Shown here: positions 25,282 through 34,173 of the stretch, in pieces
Layout: the number at the start of each line of letters is the position of its first letter
Numbering within the stretch: position 1 is the stretch's first letter
Source: Sphingobacterium daejeonense
GTDB lineage: Bacteria; Bacteroidota; Bacteroidia; Sphingobacteriales; Sphingobacteriaceae
Assembly (NCBI RefSeq): GCF_901472535.1
Contig: NZ_LR590470.1
Location: 1,178,001 to 1,242,000, forward strand
Length of the DNA stretch: 64,000 nt
Reading direction: 5' to 3'
Notes under the pieces: model-generated
Databases searched by the model: none
What the model saw: the letters and a program-made list of their open reading frames with translations, nothing else
Told to the model about the DNA's origin: nothing
Program-made: the position numbers and the translations under genes

Positions 25282-27096
25282 GGGGCTGTCTAAAAAGGTC
25301 TCTTAAAAAAATAACCCCGTCATTAAAAAATGGCGGGGTTTTTCTGTTTTTTGTCCTCAAGATTTTGTATCTTAAGGTGCACCCAAAAAACAATATGGCA
25401 AACATACAATTCAAAGCTCTTCCATCCAATAGTCCGAGTCTTTTTCCTGAGAATATTTTAGACCGTATCCCCTTGAACCATCCGGTTCGTTTGGTGAGTC
25501 AGGTTGTTGACCAGTTGGATCTGGAACATATCATCCGTCAGTATAAAGGCGGAGGCACGACCAGTTTCCATCCCAGGATGCTCATCAAGGTACTGTTCTA
25601 CGCGTATCTGAGCAATATCTATTCTTGCCGCAAGATCGAGCGCGCCCTGCACGAGAACATCCATTTCATGTGGCTTTCGGGCAACAGTACGCCGGATTAC
25701 CGTACGATCAATTATTTCAGGGGAAAGCGTCTTAAGGGACAGATACAGGAGCTGTTTGCCAGTATCGTTCGGATGCTGCATGACATGGAGTATGTCAGCC
25801 TGAAAGTCCAGTATGTAGATGGTACCAAGATCGAATCGGCCGCCGGTCGCTATACCTTCGTTTGGAAGAGATCGATCGAGAAGAACAAGGTAAAGCTGGA
25901 GGCGAACATCGCTTCGGTCCTTTCGGATATCGATGCACAGATCAGCCAGGACCAATCTTCATTAGGGGATCAGCAAGTCAGCAAGGCCATCGATAGTGCC
26001 CAGCTGAAGGAAAAGATCAGAGCGATCAATGCCAAGCTCAAAGGAGTGGATAGATCCACCGATAGGCAGCTGAGGAAGCTTGAAGACGACTATCTGCCCC
26101 GATTGCAGAAATATGAGGAGCAACTGGAAGTACTGGGAGATCGCAACAGTTATAGCAAGACCGATACCGATGCCGTGTTTATGCGGATGAAAGAGGACCA
26201 CATGAAAAATGGCCAGCTTAAACCGGCCTACAATACCCAGATCAGCACCGAAGACCAGTTCATCACCCATTATAGCATCCATCAAACGGCCGCAGATACC
26301 ACAACCCTGCCCGAACACCTGGAAGGCTTTGAGTCCCATTACGGAAAACAGAGTGAATCCATCGTCGCAGATGCCGGATATGGTAGCGAGCAGAACTACG
26401 AGCTGATGGAAGGACAGGGTATAACCGCTTTTGTGAAGTACAATTACTTCCATATGGAACAGAAGCGCAAGCATAAACAGGATCCTTTCTCGGTACAGAA
26501 CCTATATTACAACCAGCAGGATGACTATTATGTATGTCCGGCCGGACAGAAGCTCAGCTTTATCGGTCATGCAACCAGAGTCAGTGCCAACGGATACACT
26601 GCCCGGGTCAGCTGTTACCAGGCTCGGCGATGCGAAGGCTGCCCGATGCGGAGTGGGTGCCATAAAGCTACAGGCGATCGGCTCATTGAAGTGAACCACA
26701 GGCTCAATAAGCTCAAGGCTAAAGCCCGGGAAAGACTGCTGTCGGAAGAGGGAATGTACCATCGGAGCAAGCGACCCATAGAAGTGGAAGCCGTTTTCGG
26801 CCAGATGAAAAGCAACAACAGGTTTACCCGGTTCACAATGAAAGGTCTGGAGAAGGTCGCTGTGGAATTCGGTTTGATGGCCATTGCCCATAACCTCAGA
26901 AAATGGGCAAAAAAGTGGAAAGACAAAGCTTTTATCGGTAAACCAGGTGGCAAAAACTCCCTGTTTGCGATAAATCAAGCCATCAACATGCTGAAAAGTA
27001 CAAAACATCGACTTGCAGCCTAATATTGCTCATGAAATTATAATGGAGCTCCAGAAAGCTATAAAACAGAAGAAGGTGCCTTTTTAGACACCTTCT
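25282..27096 (+). mobile_element. IS1182-type insertion sequence, copy 1 (1815 bp)
   Basis: Ends were set by comparing this copy with the one at 50020-51834: identity begins at GGGGCTGTCTAAAAAGG and ends at ...GACACCTTCT. The imperfect terminal inverted repeats share the core TGTCTAAAAAGG (left at 25282, right at 27074-27096, reverse). A hairpin near the left end (AACCCCG...CGGGGTTTTT, about 25313-25345) would stop transcription entering from the phytase operon and so protect against readthrough into the transposase. No clear target-site duplication is seen. The base composition is more GC-rich than the surroundings. Confidence 0.9.
25395..27023 (+). CDS. IS1182 family transposase
   Basis: The start is set at ATG 25395 (MANIQFKALPSNSPSLFPEN); the longer in-frame stretch from 25194 crosses the IS end and belongs to flanking DNA. 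The 542-aa product has the N-terminal DUF772-type domain (RMLIKVLFYAYLSNIYSCRK) and a DDE nuclease core with a long helical insert (about residues 165-270). Candidate catalytic residues are Asp in YVDGTKIES, Asp in VADAGYGSEQNYEL and Glu in KRPIEVEAVFGQMKSN. A Cys cluster (CEGCPMRSGC) precedes the last. It differs from the second copy by two residues that can be seen (Asp/Glu in RMLH-x-MEY and Gly/Val in KP-x-GKNS). Confidence 0.95.
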   Translation: MANIQFKALPSNSPSLFPENILDRIPLNHPVRLVSQVVDQLDLEHIIRQYKGGGTTSFHPRMLIKVLFYAYLSNIYSCRKIERALHENIHFMWLSGNSTPDYRTINYFRGKRLKGQIQELFASIVRMLHDMEYVSLKVQYVDGTKIESAAGRYTFVWKRSIEKNKVKLEANIASVLSDIDAQISQDQSSLGDQQVSKAIDSAQLKEKIRAINAKLKGVDRSTDRQLRKLEDDYLPRLQKYEEQLEVLGDRNSYSKTDTDAVFMRMKEDHMKNGQLKPAYNTQISTEDQFITHYSIHQTAADTTTLPEHLEGFESHYGKQSESIVADAGYGSEQNYELMEGQGITAFVKYNYFHMEQKRKHKQDPFSVQNLYYNQQDDYYVCPAGQKLSFIGHATRVSANGYTARVSCYQARRCEGCPMRSGCHKATGDRLIEVNHRLNKLKAKARERLLSEEGMYHRSKRPIEVEAVFGQMKSNNRFTRFTMKGLEKVAVEFGLMAIAHNLRKWAKKWKDKAFIGKPGGKNSLFAINQAINMLKSTKHRLAA

Positions 27097-27130
27097 CATA
27101 ATTATGAAAAAGATACTACAAACTGATTAT

Positions 27131-27667
27131 TTAAAACTTATAGGTAATCCCTGCATTCAAAACAGACACACCATATCCTAATTCTGCAAAGGCGCCAAAT
27201 TGTTGACTAAAAAACCATCTTCCTCCTAAAAACCCTGAGAATCCTAGTCCGCTGGCATAATTGTTTACAAAGGAATTGTCCTGATTATCTGAGCTATATT
27301 TAACGATATTGTAGCCTAACATCATCCCTGCGTAAGCATCCAGCTGCGGTGCTTTAAAGCCATTATAATGGTATGCTCCTCTAACCCCAATTGTTGTATA
27401 ATTCCATTTTGCCGTATACCCTAGGTCAGCGTACTTATACCCTGTATTGCCTACATAACCTCCTAAACTAATTACCCCTGGTCCGCCAATATCCCACATC
27501 TCATAATCCAGAGCGATTGAAATTGCTGGTCTAGCTTTGCCTAGACTTCCTAGTGCTGTTCCTAAACCAATACCAAGATTAGCTGAACTTGATCCTACTT
27601 GAAACTGTTGCGAATAAGCAGAAAGACTGAAACTTATCGCAAGGAAAATAATAATTGCTTTTTTCAT
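27131..27667 (-). CDS. Small outer-membrane beta-barrel protein (OmpW/porin-like)
   Basis: The start is set at ATG 27667 (MKKAIIIFLAISFSLSAYSQ), which gives a clean signal peptide; the upstream in-frame extension runs into the neighbouring lipoprotein gene. The mature protein of about 158 aa alternates polar and hydrophobic residues, is rich in Gly, Tyr and Phe, and ends in VSVLNAGITYKF, with the terminal Phe typical of outer-membrane barrels. Its size predicts about eight strands. It follows the lipoprotein gene by 22 bp and is in the same operon, driven by the palindrome-bearing promoter at 28881-28925. The ligand is unknown. Confidence 0.8.
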   Translation of the reverse strand: MKKAIIIFLAISFSLSAYSQQFQVGSSSANLGIGLGTALGSLGKARPAISIALDYEMWDIGGPGVISLGGYVGNTGYKYADLGYTAKWNYTTIGVRGAYHYNGFKAPQLDAYAGMMLGYNIVKYSSDNQDNSFVNNYASGLGFSGFLGGRWFFSQQFGAFAELGYGVSVLNAGITYKF

Positions 27668-27689
27668 TGTTTTATATTTAAAAAAATAA

Positions 27690-28802
27690 TTAGCGAGCTG
27701 AGTATAGAATGTTCGTTCCCTGTTGCCATGAAGGACTTGGCCCATATGCATTTCTAAATCCTGTCCAGTCGCCCTTGGTAGGCGCTGTAGCATTCCCGTC
27801 TGCATTAGTATCTCCTCCATTTGCATCGTCTTTATAAGAAGTGAGGATAGCTGAGGAATTCAGATTGATATTCTGTGGAGCATTTCTCTGTAGTCCTGCA
27901 CTTGTGCTCATGAATTTTACAACTACATTTGGACCGATATTGATCGTCGCAGAATTATAAACTTGATAGTATTGGTTTACCACATAAGGTACTTCCTTTA
28001 TATTCCAGCTGACGGTTTTATCCTGGACAGTTCCGAATAAATAAATACCATTGTGTTTATTTTTCATAGTTGGTTCGTCCGGGTTATGAAAAACATTACT
28101 TGGATCTAAAGTGTAAAATGCATTGAAATAAATAGGCTTTCCATTGTCGTACAATGCGTTGTTGGTAAAGCGGCTTATGTTGGCATCTATCATAGAAGAA
28201 CTGCCATAAAATGCTTGGGAATCATACCTAGAGCCATCCAACGTGTGTGCTATTCTACAATGATCAAAAGTAAAGGCAGCTGATTGGGTCCAACCTATAT
28301 CGACAGCACGATTTGTTCCGCCGCTGTTTTGACCTGCATAGAATATATCGACATATTTGAATACAGAACCTACTGATCCACTAAGATCCAATGAAACCCA
28401 ATCTCCTTTTTCAGGCTTACTTGCCATAATGTCGTTATTCGTGTCGCCACAGTAACGGTCATCAGCCAATGAGGTGAAAACAATACGTTTATCTGCTGTT
28501 CCTTCAGCTAATATTTTACCATTTTCATAAATACCAATTCCTGCATTCTTAATTTTTACAACCACACCAGGCTTGATAGTTAAAATAGATTCTACTCTTA
28601 AATCTGAGCCTTCAATCACATAAACAAATCCTGGCTCCCAAACAGTAGGTTTGTCAATTTTCCCCGATACAATGATAACATCACAGGAAGTTACTTGAGG
28701 AATGGGTTCGGCATCATCACTTTTCGAACAGCTTATAAATACTGTTACTGTAATTAACATCATCCAAGTCATTCTGATGTTTGTTAAAATCTTTGCTTTC
28801 AT
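27690..28802 (-). CDS. Beta-helix-type lipoprotein, putative target of the adjacent two-component system
   Basis: The 370-aa product has a lipoprotein signal (TVFISCSKSDD at about residues 21-31) and a body with beta-helix turns. It shares with the lipoprotein at 7509 the pattern GKILAEGTADKRIVFTS and GDWVSLDLSG. The visible Cys pair (VTSCDVI and DRYCGDTNND) could be a disulfide. The C-terminus contains a second GDW repeat (TKGDWTGF). It is the first gene of an operon with the small barrel protein and is divergent from the histidine kinase operon. Its promoter carries the same palindrome at the same spacing as the kinase promoter. No enzyme motif is evident. Confidence 0.78.
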   Translation of the reverse strand: MKAKILTNIRMTWMMLITVTVFISCSKSDDAEPIPQVTSCDVIIVSGKIDKPTVWEPGFVYVIEGSDLRVESILTIKPGVVVKIKNAGIGIYENGKILAEGTADKRIVFTSLADDRYCGDTNNDIMASKPEKGDWVSLDLSGSVGSVFKYVDIFYAGQNSGGTNRAVDIGWTQSAAFTFDHCRIAHTLDGSRYDSQAFYGSSSMIDANISRFTNNALYDNGKPIYFNAFYTLDPSNVFHNPDEPTMKNKHNGIYLFGTVQDKTVSWNIKEVPYVVNQYYQVYNSATINIGPNVVVKFMSTSAGLQRNAPQNINLNSSAILTSYKDDANGGDTNADGNATAPTKGDWTGFRNAYGPSPSWQQGTNILYSAR

Positions 28803-28880
28803 TTCATTAATTTTTATCGTTTATAATTTTATTTTTCAATTGATCTCGGCAAGCATTGCCTTTCATTTAATTTGATAAAG

Positions 28881-28925
28881 CAAAGTTATCCTCGATAAAT
28901 TTCCGTTTATACCCCCTAAAGGGGG
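28881..28925 (-). promoter_or_regulatory. Operator-promoter of the lipoprotein operon: CCCCCTAAAGGGGG
   Basis: The palindromic block CCCCCTAAAGGGGG (28912-28925) is centred at 28918.5. On the minus strand the box TAACTTTG starts at 28888, 30.5 bp from the centre. The -33 position (TATA) is not a consensus TTTG. Same layout as the divergent kinase promoter. Confidence 0.72.
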
Positions 28926-29021
28926 AAAAACACAAAAGCGATAAAACCTTGATTTTAAGAATCTTCTTATCTTTGTTTATATTTGAATGAACCAATAGTA
29001 CATTGACCAAATTTCCTGATA

Positions 29022-29066
29022 CCCCCTAAAGGGGGTTTTAATCAAGAGAGCCCACAACTACCTTTG
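29022..29066 (+). promoter_or_regulatory. Operator-promoter of the kinase operon: CCCCCTAAAGGGGG
   Basis: The same palindrome (29022-29035), centred at 29028.5, precedes the box TACCTTTG at 29059, again 30.5 bp away. The -33 position reads TTTT. Both copies are preceded by AAATTTCC. A binding site for the response regulator or another activator near -42 is inferred. Confidence 0.72.
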
Positions 29067-29108
29067 TCAAATAAATATTTGAATAAAACCCACTAATCAA
29101 ATAATATC

Positions 29109-31061
29109 ATGGAAAGATTTATAATTAGAGGTGTACCGCAGTATATAATTCTATCGTTCAGTTTTATTTTTCTGGTACTGAGCATGAATGCATCGGGGCA
29201 ACAGCCAATTGTTGATTCTTTAAAACTTGAACTTGAGAAGAAAAATATATCAGTAGATAGACAGTTGGAGTTATATGATGCACTTGTGTATAATTTTTGG
29301 GAACAGGATGCTGAAAAGGGAATTGAATATGGTAAAAAAGGTATTGCTCTTGCAAAAAAACATGACAATAAAAAATGGTTATCTATATTATATAGCCATA
29401 CGGCAATGTCATTTTTCTACCTTTCACAATATGATTCAGCACATTATTATCAAGACCTAGCATTTGAGCCCGCATCTGAGTTAACGGGCTTTAAAGAGTT
29501 GGCCAGTGCACATATGAACAAAGGTTCTATCTATAAAATGCAAGACAACCATCCTGAAGCTATAAAGGAATACCTTAAATCATTACAACTATTTGAAAAG
29601 GAAGGTCATGATCAAGGTAGGGGAATGGCACTAGGAAACATAGCCCATGTATACCTTCAACTCAGAAATTTCAAACAAGCAGAGAAATATCTGAAACAAT
29701 CTGAAGATCTGGCCATAAAAAGTAATAATAAAGAGAGTCTAGGATCAGTTGCTATCGCCTTGACAAATATCTACCAAGAAACCGACATGCCAAAAGCCAT
29801 TGATTATGCAAAGCGCGCTGTCGATATCTATAATCAATTAGGTAATAAATACAGCGAAGCAGTTGCCCTTTCGGTATTGGGTAGATGTTATCAAGAAACT
29901 GGAGATTATAAGCAGGCGGAGCTATTTACTGAAAGAGGTCTTGCTTTAGCTGAAGAGGTAAACTACCCAAATTTGCTTGCCCAGCTCTTAATTAACTTAT
30001 CAAATGTGCGCTATTATCAAGGTAATTATCATGAGAGCGATCAGCTTGCAAGTGAAGCCAGAAAGTTAGATTCTTCTAATATTGAGATCAAACACAATGT
30101 ACTATACAATCATATTAGAAATAATATGTATCTCGGCAACTTAAAAACGGTGGAAGACTATATTGATGAATATTCTGAATCTATACAGCAATTTGCTACT
30201 GATGGTTATCAGGAATCTATATCAGATTTGGAAGTAAAATACGAAACAGAGAAAAAAGAATTACAAATAACAGCATTGGAAAAACAACGACAATTATATA
30301 TTTGGCTAGGCATCGCCATAGGAGGGATTTTGCTTATTGCTTTAGCTTTCGCGTTTGTGCGATATCGATTGGCAGTAAATAAACGTAAATTGGCAGAGCA
30401 AGAAAGCAGACGTTTAGAACAGGAAAAACAGTTGGTGGCTGTTCAAGCAACCCTTGATGGTGAAGCCGCAGAAAGAACCCGACTTGCAAAAGATCTGCAT
30501 GATGGACTAGGAGGGATGTTGTCTGCTGTAAAATTAAATCTACCGCAAGTGAATGGAGATGCTTTATTAGAAGCAATGGATGTGACGCGTTTTCAGACCG
30601 CCTTGGGTATGTTGGACGATTCCATCCAAGAGCTTCGCCGTGTGGCACATCATATGATGCCAGAATCATTGCTGCGATATGGACTCAAAGTGTCTTTGGC
30701 AGATTTCTGTGCTGCAATTCCAACAGCAGATTTCCATTATTTCGGAGACGAAGGTCGACTACCTAGCAAAATGGAGATCATGGTTTATCGCTGTATCCAT
30801 GAACTTGTAAACAATGCGCTCAAACATGCCGATGCAAATCATATTAACGTTCAGCTGGTGCAAGAGTCAAATCGAGTGTCTTTCACGGTTCAAGATAATG
30901 GTAAGGGCTTTGATCAACAGACAACTTCTGAAGGAATGGGGCTCCGCAATATCCGTCAAAGAGTAGAAGCTTTTCAGGGAGAAATGGATGTTTTATCCTC
31001 TTCACAAGGAACTGAAATACATGTTGAACTGGAATTGAAAAAGAACAAAAGTTATGATTAA
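29109..31061 (+). CDS. TPR-containing sensor histidine kinase (HisKA_3 type)
   Basis: The 650-aa protein has a signal peptide (ends near SMNASGQQ), a periplasmic array of about six TPR units (residues 75-345; for example AMALGNIAHVYLQLRNFKQA and EAVALSVLGRCYQETGDYKQ), one membrane segment at about 397-417 (IWLGIAIGGILLIALAFAFV), a short coiled coil, and a NarX-type kinase core. The phosphorylated His is His464 in LAKDLHDGLGGML; the N box is HELVNNALKHA and the G boxes are DNGKGFD and GMGLRNIRQRV. It overlaps the response regulator gene by 8 bp. The TPR array suggests it senses a protein or peptide in the periplasm. The divergent operon is the likely output. Confidence 0.94.
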   Translation: MERFIIRGVPQYIILSFSFIFLVLSMNASGQQPIVDSLKLELEKKNISVDRQLELYDALVYNFWEQDAEKGIEYGKKGIALAKKHDNKKWLSILYSHTAMSFFYLSQYDSAHYYQDLAFEPASELTGFKELASAHMNKGSIYKMQDNHPEAIKEYLKSLQLFEKEGHDQGRGMALGNIAHVYLQLRNFKQAEKYLKQSEDLAIKSNNKESLGSVAIALTNIYQETDMPKAIDYAKRAVDIYNQLGNKYSEAVALSVLGRCYQETGDYKQAELFTERGLALAEEVNYPNLLAQLLINLSNVRYYQGNYHESDQLASEARKLDSSNIEIKHNVLYNHIRNNMYLGNLKTVEDYIDEYSESIQQFATDGYQESISDLEVKYETEKKELQITALEKQRQLYIWLGIAIGGILLIALAFAFVRYRLAVNKRKLAEQESRRLEQEKQLVAVQATLDGEAAERTRLAKDLHDGLGGMLSAVKLNLPQVNGDALLEAMDVTRFQTALGMLDDSIQELRRVAHHMMPESLLRYGLKVSLADFCAAIPTADFHYFGDEGRLPSKMEIMVYRCIHELVNNALKHADANHINVQLVQESNRVSFTVQDNGKGFDQQTTSEGMGLRNIRQRVEAFQGEMDVLSSSQGTEIHVELELKKNKSYD

Positions 31062-31665
31062 TGTTGCAATCGTTGATGACCATAAAATCCTGACTGAAGG
31101 ATTACAGAGTTTAATTGAAGGTTCAGGAATTGCCAAGGTTGCTGGGGTAGCTTATAGTGCAGCAGACTGCAGAAATTCGATCCGTTTTTGGAATCCTGAT
31201 GTTCTTCTTCTCGATGTTGGATTGCCGGATATAAGTGGTGTTGATTTCTGTAAAGAATTAAAGGAAAGTTTTCCAGAACTGAGGGTCTTGGCGCTGACTA
31301 CTCATAATGAATATAGCGTAGTCAGACAAATGTTAGAGCACGGAGCCTCAGGTTATCTTCTAAAAAATGCAATGTGCGAGGAGGTCCTCGCAGGAATCAA
31401 GGCTGTGGCTGAAGGTGAAACTTTCCTCTGCCATGAAATTGACCTGCTGATGAAACGACCTAAAGAGACTCAGTTGTGGCTAAGCCAAAGGGAGCGAGAA
31501 ATGCTGAAATTAGTAGCAGAAGGACTGACTAACACTGAAATCGCAGAACGCATATTCCTTAGCCCCGAAACCATAAAAAGTTACAGAAAGAATCTTCTCC
31601 TAAAATTGGATGCAAAAAATACAGCCGTATTGGTCAGAATCGCAATTGAGAAAAAATTGATTTAA
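31054..31665 (+). CDS. NarL/LuxR-family response regulator
   Basis: The 203-aa protein has a receiver domain with the acidic pair VDDH (Asp8-Asp9), phosphoacceptor Asp54 in LLLDVGLPD, Thr82 in ALTTHN and Lys104 in GYLLKNA. A LuxR-type helix-turn-helix covers about residues 140-200 (LSQREREMLKLVAEGLTNTE then IFLSPETIKSYRKNLLLKL). It is translationally coupled to the kinase by an 8-bp overlap. NarL-type regulators bind short inverted repeats as dimers, which fits the CCCCCTAAAGGGGG palindromes next door. It converges with a small membrane gene, their stops 11 bp apart. Confidence 0.95.
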   Translation: MINVAIVDDHKILTEGLQSLIEGSGIAKVAGVAYSAADCRNSIRFWNPDVLLLDVGLPDISGVDFCKELKESFPELRVLALTTHNEYSVVRQMLEHGASGYLLKNAMCEEVLAGIKAVAEGETFLCHEIDLLMKRPKETQLWLSQREREMLKLVAEGLTNTEIAERIFLSPETIKSYRKNLLLKLDAKNTAVLVRIAIEKKLI

Positions 31666-31675
31666 CCCTTACATA

Positions 31676-32071
31676 TCATTCCACTTTAGGGAATTTCCAA
31701 TAAGCTAACGAAAAAAACACTGCAGAGATTGTAGAAAATATCTGACCTGGCAATGCAAAGAAGTACCAAATTAATCCACAAATAATAATACTTCCAATGG
31801 CCAGCAGGAGGAGGGTTTGTTTCTGTATTTCTTGCAACGTGAGAAGTAGCAATCCTATAAATATGATCAATAACCCCATCATTACACTATAACCAAGATG
31901 AAATTGATATAAACTAAAGGTGGAGCCCAATAGTTTAAAATCATATTGGTCTAAATGTTTTTCGATAGAACCATCATTGCTCATCTGAGCCTCTCCAAAA
32001 AGATGTCCAATTCCAAGAATTATAAATGAAATAACACCTATTCTGAGGTAGGTTTTATAAGTCCATTTCAT
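31676..32071 (-). CDS. Small four-helix membrane protein
   Basis: The 131-aa protein contains four hydrophobic segments (about residues 10-28, 55-77, 85-105 and 106-125) with few charges, so it is an inner-membrane protein. I do not recognise a named family; Bacteroidota carry many similar short proteins. It starts 6 bp after the stop of the broken beta-lactamase gene and is probably in its operon. Whether it takes part in resistance is unknown. Confidence 0.65.
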   Translation of the reverse strand: MKWTYKTYLRIGVISFIILGIGHLFGEAQMSNDGSIEKHLDQYDFKLLGSTFSLYQFHLGYSVMMGLLIIFIGLLLLTLQEIQKQTLLLLAIGSIIICGLIWYFFALPGQIFSTISAVFFSLAYWKFPKVE

Positions 32072-32077
32072 TTTCGG

Positions 32078-33000
32078 TTATTTCTTTAAATTGACGAAAT
32101 AATCATAGGCTGCTTTGGCTATATCAGCAATCAGCTCTTCATTGGAATCGAAATTTTCCTTTGATTCAGTGATGAAAACACTGATGTAAAAATGCTGATC
32201 GTTTGGTAACACGACGATTCCAATATCATTTACTGCAGCCGTAATACCTGTTTCTTTGTTAGTTCCAGACCAACCCGTTTTATGAGCGACGTGAGTTCCT
32301 ACAGGTAATTTGCCTTTTATGCGCTTTTCACCGGTGGTAGTTTCGAAATTTGTCCTCCAAAAAACAAAATAACTATTTTTCGATATTGGGTTATTCTCTT
32401 TTTCATAGAACAACATCATAGTTTTGCTGGCAGCTTTCGGGGTTGTCCAATTTTGAAACATATTCTCCCATTTGGCCTGCATATCGCGCTCATTATAAGT
32501 AATCTGGATGTCTTGAATGTTATTTTTCTTAAAATATTTCTCTACGTCTTTTGGTGATCCAACAAGTTTTATCAATACATCACAGGCTGTATTGTCACTA
32601 TGTGAAACTGCATATTGAATTAATTTCTCAATCGTAAAGCTCCCACCATTTGGGTTTTCATCCCGCAAAGGACTCCAAAATCCCGAGGGCATCAAATCTT
32701 TCTTGCCAACCTTTACCGTTTGATCCAATGATAGTTTGCCTTTGTCAACCAAGTCTAAAAACTGCCAATGCAATATGAAACTTAAATACACTCTGCATCG
32801 GAAATTTCTTGTCCCCAAGGATTGATAAAGTATCCCGCCCATTGTTTCCAATAATTGAAACTCCAACTACCGAATTTTCTGCGAAATGATTTGTTCTATC
32901 TTCTTTTTAAAAGAACAAGGGAATCATTCTGTGCAAATGATAATTGGAAACTAAATAAGAAGATAAGGAAAGGGATAAAAACAAATTGGAATCTTTTCAT
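32078..33000 (-). pseudogene. Class A (A2 subclass) beta-lactamase, frame broken three times
   Basis: From ATG 33000 a clear signal peptide can be read (MKRFQFVFIPFLIFLFSFQL, cut near SFAQN). Three single-base indels follow in homopolymers: one A missing at 32904-32908, one A missing at 32875-32878, and one extra base in the run 32757-32761. After repair the protein is about 307 aa with FPMQSVFKFHIAL (the Ser-x-x-Lys active site), SHSDNTACD (the SDN loop), NERDMQ in the omega loop and HKTGWSG (the KTG box). The NERDM and NWTTPKA segments place it near the CfxA/PER-like A2 group. The clean motif set says the enzyme was functional until very recently, or that the breaks are sequencing errors. 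Confidence 0.85.
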
Positions 33001-33080
33001 AAGGTGTGAATGTATTGAGAATAAAGATAATGAAATTGGAGTAAGCAGCAATTAAAATTATAATAGCTTTAAGAAAGATC

Positions 33081-33659
33081 TCAGAGGATATTATTTAAAC
33101 AAATATATTGAAGCAACATAATAGTCTTCGCATCTTTTATCTCTCCATTTTTTATCATTTTTACGGCATCTTCAATCGAAAGTTCCAAAACTTCTATATT
33201 CTCTTCCTCATGTTCAACACCGCCGCCTTCATTTATTTTCATTTCTTTGGTGTATTCTGCAATAAAAAAATATAAAATTTCAGTAACTGATCCGGGTGAC
33301 ATATAAGCCTCAAATATTTTCTGAACTTCCGAAATCTTAAATCCTGTTTCTTCTTCAGTTTCTCGCCTTATGCAATCCTCCGGATTATCATTGTCCAACA
33401 AACCAGCACAAGCTTCTATCAGCATTCCTGTTTCATTACCGTTGATATAGGTAGGAACGCGGAATTGTCTCGTAAGAATTACTGTCCTATTTTCTTTATT
33501 GTATAATAGTATTACTGCTCCATTTCCTCTATCATATGCCTCTCTGCTTTGAATTTGTTTTGTTCCATCCTTTTTTATGTATTCATACGTTACTTTCTTA
33601 AGGATATACCAATTATCAGAAAGAATTTCTGTCTTTAGGATCTTTATATTTTCTATCAT
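33081..33659 (-). CDS. nudK: GDP-mannose pyrophosphatase NudK
   Basis: NudK is a cytoplasmic Nudix hydrolase that splits GDP-mannose to mannose 1-phosphate and GMP. The 192-aa product matches the Escherichia coli protein (191 aa) along its length: [70 protein letters not shown] and the closing [16 protein letters not shown] helix (here [14 protein letters not shown]). The Nudix box reads [20 protein letters not shown], so the first conserved Glu of the usual G-x5-E is Asn here, while the catalytic RETEEE core is intact. It precedes the beta-lactamase on the same strand but with an 80-bp gap. The call is confident. Confidence 0.9.
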   Translation of the reverse strand: MIENIKILKTEILSDNWYILKKVTYEYIKKDGTKQIQSREAYDRGNGAVILLYNKENRTVILTRQFRVPTYINGNETGMLIEACAGLLDNDNPEDCIRRETEEETGFKISEVQKIFEAYMSPGSVTEILYFFIAEYTKEMKINEGGGVEHEEENIEVLELSIEDAVKMIKNGEIKDAKTIMLLQYICLNNIL

Positions 33660-33804
33660 GTGAGTATAATTGTCGTAATTTTAATTGGTCTATAGTGTTT
33701 TTATAAAAGTTTATTTGAATAATAAACTGAATTCATGACGATGATATTATACGTTTTGCGAAATAAATTTCCCAATTAAAAATTATAGCAAATATGAGCA
33801 TGTT

Positions 33805-34173
33805 TTAAACTGTCTCTTTCATTTCTTCTCTTCGAAACCTAATAATCTTTTCGACAAATTCTTCTGGAAATTCAGTTTCATTTGGAATCTGAATAACGGA
33901 TTTAGAAACTTTATAATCTTTTAGTTTATCCTTAAAATGCTCCAGGAAATCTTGGCTCCAAGGATGGGAAAGCGATAGATGATTTGGAAATCCTGCATAA
34001 TAAAGAAGGAACTTTTTCCCAATCTTAAAAGCAGGGATTTGATAGCTGATAACCTCCTCAGCTTCCGGAACAATTTGATTGATCATTTTCCTGGTTACCT
34101 CCATTCTTTTTAAGATATCTCCCGAAAAGCTGGAGTGATATTCATCGATGTTTCTAAAATTCGTTTTTGCCAT
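33805..34173 (-). CDS. DUF1801 (YdhG-like) domain protein
   Basis: The 122-aa cytoplasmic protein has the DUF1801 pattern: IDEYHSSFSGDILKRMEVTR, then IVPEAEEVISYQIPAFKIGK and the hydrophobic FLLYYAGFPNHLSLSHP. The fold resembles frataxin-like or iron-chaperone candidates (YdhG), but no activity is firmly assigned. It overlaps the upstream DoxX gene by 20 bp, so the two are translationally coupled. Confidence 0.85.
   Translation of the reverse strand: MAKTNFRNIDEYHSSFSGDILKRMEVTRKMINQIVPEAEEVISYQIPAFKIGKKFLLYYAGFPNHLSLSHPWSQDFLEHFKDKLKDYKVSKSVIQIPNETEFPEEFVEKIIRFRREEMKETV

Noticed and set aside
25458..27008. Long antisense frames inside the transposase genes (also 50225-51658)
   Set aside because: They appear identically in both IS copies as shadows of the GC-rich transposase frame and show no protein family features.
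25282..27096. Target-site duplications at the IS ends
   Set aside because: I compared the flanks of both copies and found no matching direct repeat directly at the ends.
32078..32866. Beta-lactamase starting at 32866
   Set aside because: That start gives an out-of-frame N-terminus without signal peptide or the active-site SxxK; the true start is at 33000 with frame breaks between.
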